Source of the DNA: Chloroflexota bacterium
Lineage (GTDB): Bacteria > Chloroflexota > Anaerolineae > Promineifilales > Promineifilaceae
Reading direction: 5' to 3'
Length of the DNA: 8,662 nt
Assembly (NCBI GenBank): GCA_024278255.1
Contig: JAJRTP010000566.1
Location: 1 to 8,662 of the forward strand
Position 1 is the first letter of the stretch, and each line of letters opens with the position of its first letter. This document shows, in pieces, positions 6,574 to 8,662 of the stretch. A model generated the notes under the pieces. That model was not told the DNA's origin and did no database searches. It worked only from the letters and a program-made list of their open reading frames with translations. The position numbers and the translations under genes are program-made.

Positions 6574-7684
6574 ATCGGGACAAAAACCGGCCTGGACGCC
6601 GGCCGAAGCCGGAGAAGCGTTTGCCTCAAAAGTAATTCCGGGAGACACGGCCGTCCCCCCATCTCCCCACTCCGTCACTCCCCCACCCCGCCGCAACCAC
6701 CTGACCACCAAAGAATACGCGCAAGGCGTTCTCTCCGGCGACCGGGCAACGCTGGCCCGCGCCATCACCCTGATTGAGAGCAACGCGCCGCGCCACTTTG
6801 ACCAAGCGCAGGAGCTGCTGCGCCAAATCCTGCCCCATACCGGCAGCGCCATCCGTGTGGGCATTACCGGCGTGCCGGGGGCGGGCAAAAGCACGCTGAT
6901 TGAAACGCTGGGCGTGATGTTGTGTCAAAAGGGGCACAAAGTGGCCGTGTTGGCCGTTGATCCCACCAGTTCCGTCAGCGGAGGCAGCATTTTGGGGGAC
7001 AAGACGCGGATGGAGCAGTTGTCGCAGGAGGAGAACGCTTTTATACGGCCGTCCCCCACCGGCGGCGCATTAGGCGGCGTGGCCCGCAAAACCCGCGAAG
7101 CCATGCTGCTGTGCGAAGCGGCCGGGTTCGACGTCATTCTGGTAGAAACCGTAGGCACAGGGCAGAGCGAAATCGCCGTACGCAGCATGGTAGACTTCTT
7201 CCTCCTGCTGCTGGTTCCCGGCGCGGGGGATGAGCTGCAAGGCATCAAAAAAGGGGTAGTGGAACTGGCCGACGCCATTCTCATTAACAAGGCGGACGGG
7301 GAAAACAAAATCCGGGCGCAGGCGGCGCGGGCTGAGTACAACCGGGCGCTGCATTACCTGACGCCGGCGACGGCCGGCTGGCGCACCCGCGCCTATACTG
7401 GCTCTGCTCTGACCGGCGCAGGCATTGAACATCTTTGGGCGGTGATTGAACGCTTCCGGGAGAAGGCGACGGTTTCCGGCGTGTGGCAGGCCCGGCGACG
7501 GGAGCAGGCGCGGGAATGGCTGCATAGTTTGCTGGCGGAGCAACTGCACGAATGGTTTTATGGGTTAACGGCCGTGCAGCAAGCCTTACCCCAAATTGAA
7601 CAAGACGTCATGTCTGACGCCCTGCCGGCAACGGCCGCCGCCCGTCAGCTATTCCAAATCATTCAGAATCAGTTCCCCTTCTAA
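6566..7684 (+). CDS. meaB: MeaB, methylmalonyl-CoA mutase-associated G-protein chaperone
   Basis: This 372-residue cytosolic GTPase of the MeaB/ArgK family (G3E class of P-loop GTPases) gates adenosylcobalamin delivery to the mutase and protects the enzyme from inactivation. Motifs in order: Walker A GVPGAGKST at 102-110, DPTSSVSGGSILGDKTRM at 132-149, Walker B region ILVETVGTGQSE at 191-202, the guanine-specificity motif NKAD at 241-244 and SALTG at 280-284. The C-terminal part fits the family's dimerisation region. The start at ATG 6566 overlaps the preceding gene by 8 bases; the frame's earlier TTG at 6506 lies wholly inside that gene. The first ~45 residues are an unusual Pro/Ser-rich extension encoded by a C-rich tract; most family members I know begin near the LSGDRATLARAITLIES block (residues 56-72). 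The gene has three ACGGCCGT copies. Its link to both mutase subunits in the window strengthens the assignment over ArgK-like paralogues. Confidence 0.95.
   Translation: MSKSGQKPAWTPAEAGEAFASKVIPGDTAVPPSPHSVTPPPRRNHLTTKEYAQGVLSGDRATLARAITLIESNAPRHFDQAQELLRQILPHTGSAIRVGITGVPGAGKSTLIETLGVMLCQKGHKVAVLAVDPTSSVSGGSILGDKTRMEQLSQEENAFIRPSPTGGALGGVARKTREAMLLCEAAGFDVILVETVGTGQSEIAVRSMVDFFLLLLVPGAGDELQGIKKGVVELADAILINKADGENKIRAQAARAEYNRALHYLTPATAGWRTRAYTGSALTGAGIEHLWAVIERFREKATVSGVWQARRREQAREWLHSLLAEQLHEWFYGLTAVQQALPQIEQDVMSDALPATAAARQLFQIIQNQFPF
6655..6689. other. C-rich tract inside the meaB N-terminal extension
   Basis: Four C-runs of 6, 4, 5 and 4 bases lie within 35 bases (6655-6660, 6665-6668, 6680-6684, 6686-6689), with spacers of 4, 11 and 1. 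The minus strand could form a long-loop G-quadruplex. It encodes the Pro/Ser-rich residues ~30-41 of MeaB and lies directly after the palindrome at 6647. Confidence 0.5.
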
Positions 7685-7689
7685 TTATT

Positions 7690-7717
7690 TTGTTTCTCAC
7701 CTGTTCCAACCTATAAT
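7690..7717 (+). promoter_or_regulatory. Possible promoter for the downstream permease
   Basis: TATAAT at 7712-7717 is a full -10 match, with a partial -35 (TTGTTT, 7690-7695) 16 bases upstream. It lies just after the meaB stop and would give the permease a leader of about 120 bases containing both hairpins described below. Confidence 0.38.
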
Positions 7718-7731
7718 CTCCCTTGTCTCAA

Positions 7732-7794
7732 AGTGCCGGACACGGGGTTGAACAGCCTGGTCAGACCAAGATATTGAACCCTGTGCCCGGCACT
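7732..7794. repeat. Inverted repeat with 18-base arms, leader hairpin
   Basis: The arms are 7732-7749 and 7777-7794, beginning AGTGCCGG and ending CCGGCACT. Sixteen of 18 positions are Watson-Crick paired, one is a G-U wobble and one an A/C mismatch. The 27-base loop contains a second small palindrome, TGGTC-A-GACCA (7758-7768). There is no T-run after it. It could be a bidirectional terminator for meaB, a leader structure for the permease gene, or a dispersed repeat unit. Confidence 0.7.
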
Positions 7795-7802
7795 GCGTAA
7801 AA

Positions 7803-7826
7803 GAACGATTTGGAAAATCGTCCTAC
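7803..7826. repeat. Short palindrome related to the hairpin at 1196
   Basis: GAACGATTT, a short spacer, then AAATCGTCCTAC form a palindrome whose core ACGATTT-GGA-AAATCGT pairs fully. It shares the GAACGATTT and AAATCG blocks and the outer CTAC with the element at 1196-1248. Like that element it sits just upstream of a gene, 20 bases before the permease start. Confidence 0.6.
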
Positions 7827-7845
7827 GTGGATGAAGGAATAGATT

Positions 7846-8662
7846 TTGAGCGATAAGCCGGATCAAGAACATGTAAGCCATACTCGAACAGGAAGCGTCT
7901 GGCGTTTTCCGGAAAAAGTGGCGCTGGGTCTGGTGGCCACCGTGGGGATGACTGTTTTTATTCTGATCGGCAGTGCCTTCCAGATTGTGACCACAGGCGT
8001 TTCCCTCACTTATCTCCTCACTGGTTTATTTATCTTGCTCCTGTTGGTCGCTTACCTGGAACGGATTACAGTTCCTGGTTTTAAAGGTAAAACAATATTT
8101 CATATGGTCCGCCAAACGGTACACGTTGAGGTGGCCTATTTTGGCGGCTGGCTGTTAATCGGTGGCGCATTCGGCTTGGCTGGCCTGTTTACCTGGGGTA
8201 TAGCTATCCACGCCAACACTCTTTTGGCCGATATATTCCAGTGGGATATACCCGTCAATTGGCTCACCCTGGGGTTGTGGTTGTTTCTGGTTGCCCTCAA
8301 TACCAAACGGGCCCACAGACTCCCCGGAATGCAAACGATTGCTGTGGGCGCCAGTCTCTTATTGCTGATTACCATCATAGTATGGGGCATATTCCACCCG
8401 GCCACTTCCGCTTCTCGACTATATGCTGATTATAAATCACCTCAACTCAATGCCATTGTCTATCTTTCCCTTATGCTGTGGGGCATGTTGTTTGTTTTGG
8501 ACAAACATCCCTCTGATACGGCAAAAATGACCCCGAAACGATGGTTTTACATTTTGGCGTCTCCGGTATTCCTGGCCGTCTTCCTGGGGGTTGCCGCCTC
8601 TCTGACGCTGCTCTTTTTCCCTGATTTGAATAAAGGGAATTTGACGCCTCTTGTTAGTTTAG
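7846..8662 (+). CDS. Polytopic membrane permease, APC-superfamily-like, 3'-truncated by window edge
   Basis: The visible 272 residues run off the window end. A hydrophilic N-terminus of about 24 residues is followed by about seven hydrophobic segments (roughly 25-45, 50-70, 96-122, 138-152, 163-182, 201-218 and 234-257). The spacing and elements such as AYFGGWLLIGGAF (97-109) and LNTKRAHRLPGMQTIAV (151-167) resemble amino acid-polyamine-organocation (APC) transporters, which import amino acids or related compounds through the inner membrane. The substrate cannot be told and the family call is moderate. The start is TTG at 7846, 7 bases after AAGGA (7834-7838); no ATG in this frame gives the full N-terminus, and an ATG appears only at residue 35. 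The gene follows a hairpin-rich leader, has intermediate GC and no ACGGCCGT copy in the visible part. A link to the mutase genes is not evident. Confidence 0.55.
   Translation, partial: MSDKPDQEHVSHTRTGSVWRFPEKVALGLVATVGMTVFILIGSAFQIVTTGVSLTYLLTGLFILLLLVAYLERITVPGFKGKTIFHMVRQTVHVEVAYFGGWLLIGGAFGLAGLFTWGIAIHANTLLADIFQWDIPVNWLTLGLWLFLVALNTKRAHRLPGMQTIAVGASLLLLITIIVWGIFHPATSASRLYADYKSPQLNAIVYLSLMLWGMLFVLDKHPSDTAKMTPKRWFYILASPVFLAVFLGVAASLTLLFFPDLNKGNLTPLVSL

Larger units (their letters stand above)
38..7575. repeat. Iterated palindrome ACGGCCGT, 17 dispersed copies
   Basis: Exact copies start at 38, 503, 575, 709, 798, 968, 1055 (small mutase subunit), 1825, 2056 (aldo/keto reductase), 3256, 4469, 4529, 4665, 5022 (large mutase subunit), 6647, 7045 and 7568 (meaB). 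All are inside GC-rich coding sequence; none is intergenic or in the AT-rich genes at 2198-2963 and 5198-6192. Eleven are read as Thr-Ala-Val, three as Tyr-Gly-Arg and three across Arg-Pro. At about 55% GC an 8-mer of this composition should occur roughly 0.2 times in this length, so the excess is very large. Near matches such as ACGGCCGA, ACGGCCGC and TCGGCCGT also occur. The pattern parallels cyanobacterial HIP1 (GCGATCGC) in concept only. Confidence 0.9.

Noticed and set aside
1..8662. CRISPR array, tRNA, rRNA, transposase or integrase
   Set aside because: I looked for regular direct repeats, cloverleaf-like sequences and DDE or recombinase motifs and saw none on either strand.

Overview
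The window holds most of a methylmalonyl-CoA mutase locus from a bacterium with GC-rich core genes. Working in order, it contains: the 3' part of the small (non-cobalamin-binding) mutase subunit gene, an aldo/keto reductase, a small ORF overlapping a HEPN-like gene, the complete large mutase subunit, a decayed higBA toxin-antitoxin remnant, a SieB-like membrane protein, a small conserved-type hypothetical gene, the mutase chaperone GTPase meaB, and the 5' part of a membrane permease. All convincing genes are on the + strand. No tRNA, rRNA, CRISPR array, transposase or origin was seen. The organism cannot be named from this sequence. Chloroflexota is my guess, from the general look of the proteins and the small repeats, and it is only a guess.

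Layout. 2-1192 small mutase subunit (open at the window edge). 1196-1248 large hairpin. 1267-2124 aldo/keto reductase. 2198-2963 an AT-rich pair (small ORF plus HEPN-like gene). 3008-5197 large mutase subunit. 5198-5557 higB and higA remnants. 5674-6192 SieB-like protein. 6204-6273 weak hairpin and a consensus -10 box. 6274-6573 hypothetical gene overlapping meaB (6566-7684) by 8 bases. 7685-7845 a hairpin-rich leader. 7846 to the end, a permease starting with TTG.

How the genes work together. The two mutase subunits form the heterodimeric adenosylcobalamin enzyme that interconverts (R)-methylmalonyl-CoA and succinyl-CoA. MeaB is the G-protein chaperone that guards cofactor loading and reactivation of that enzyme. 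In many genomes these genes sit next to each other. Here they are separated by AT-rich segments (hand counts of single 60-base lines: 21/60 GC at 2521 and 26/60 at 5761, against 40/60 at 3361 inside the large subunit gene). These segments carry genes of toxin-antitoxin or phage-exclusion type, which suggests small defence-type cargo inserted into a metabolic locus and partly decayed.

The most striking sequence-level signal is an iterated 8-base palindrome, ACGGCCGT, found 17 times, always inside the GC-rich core genes and never in the AT-rich cargo. It is read mostly as Thr-Ala-Val. It resembles in concept the HIP1 palindrome of cyanobacteria but has a different sequence.
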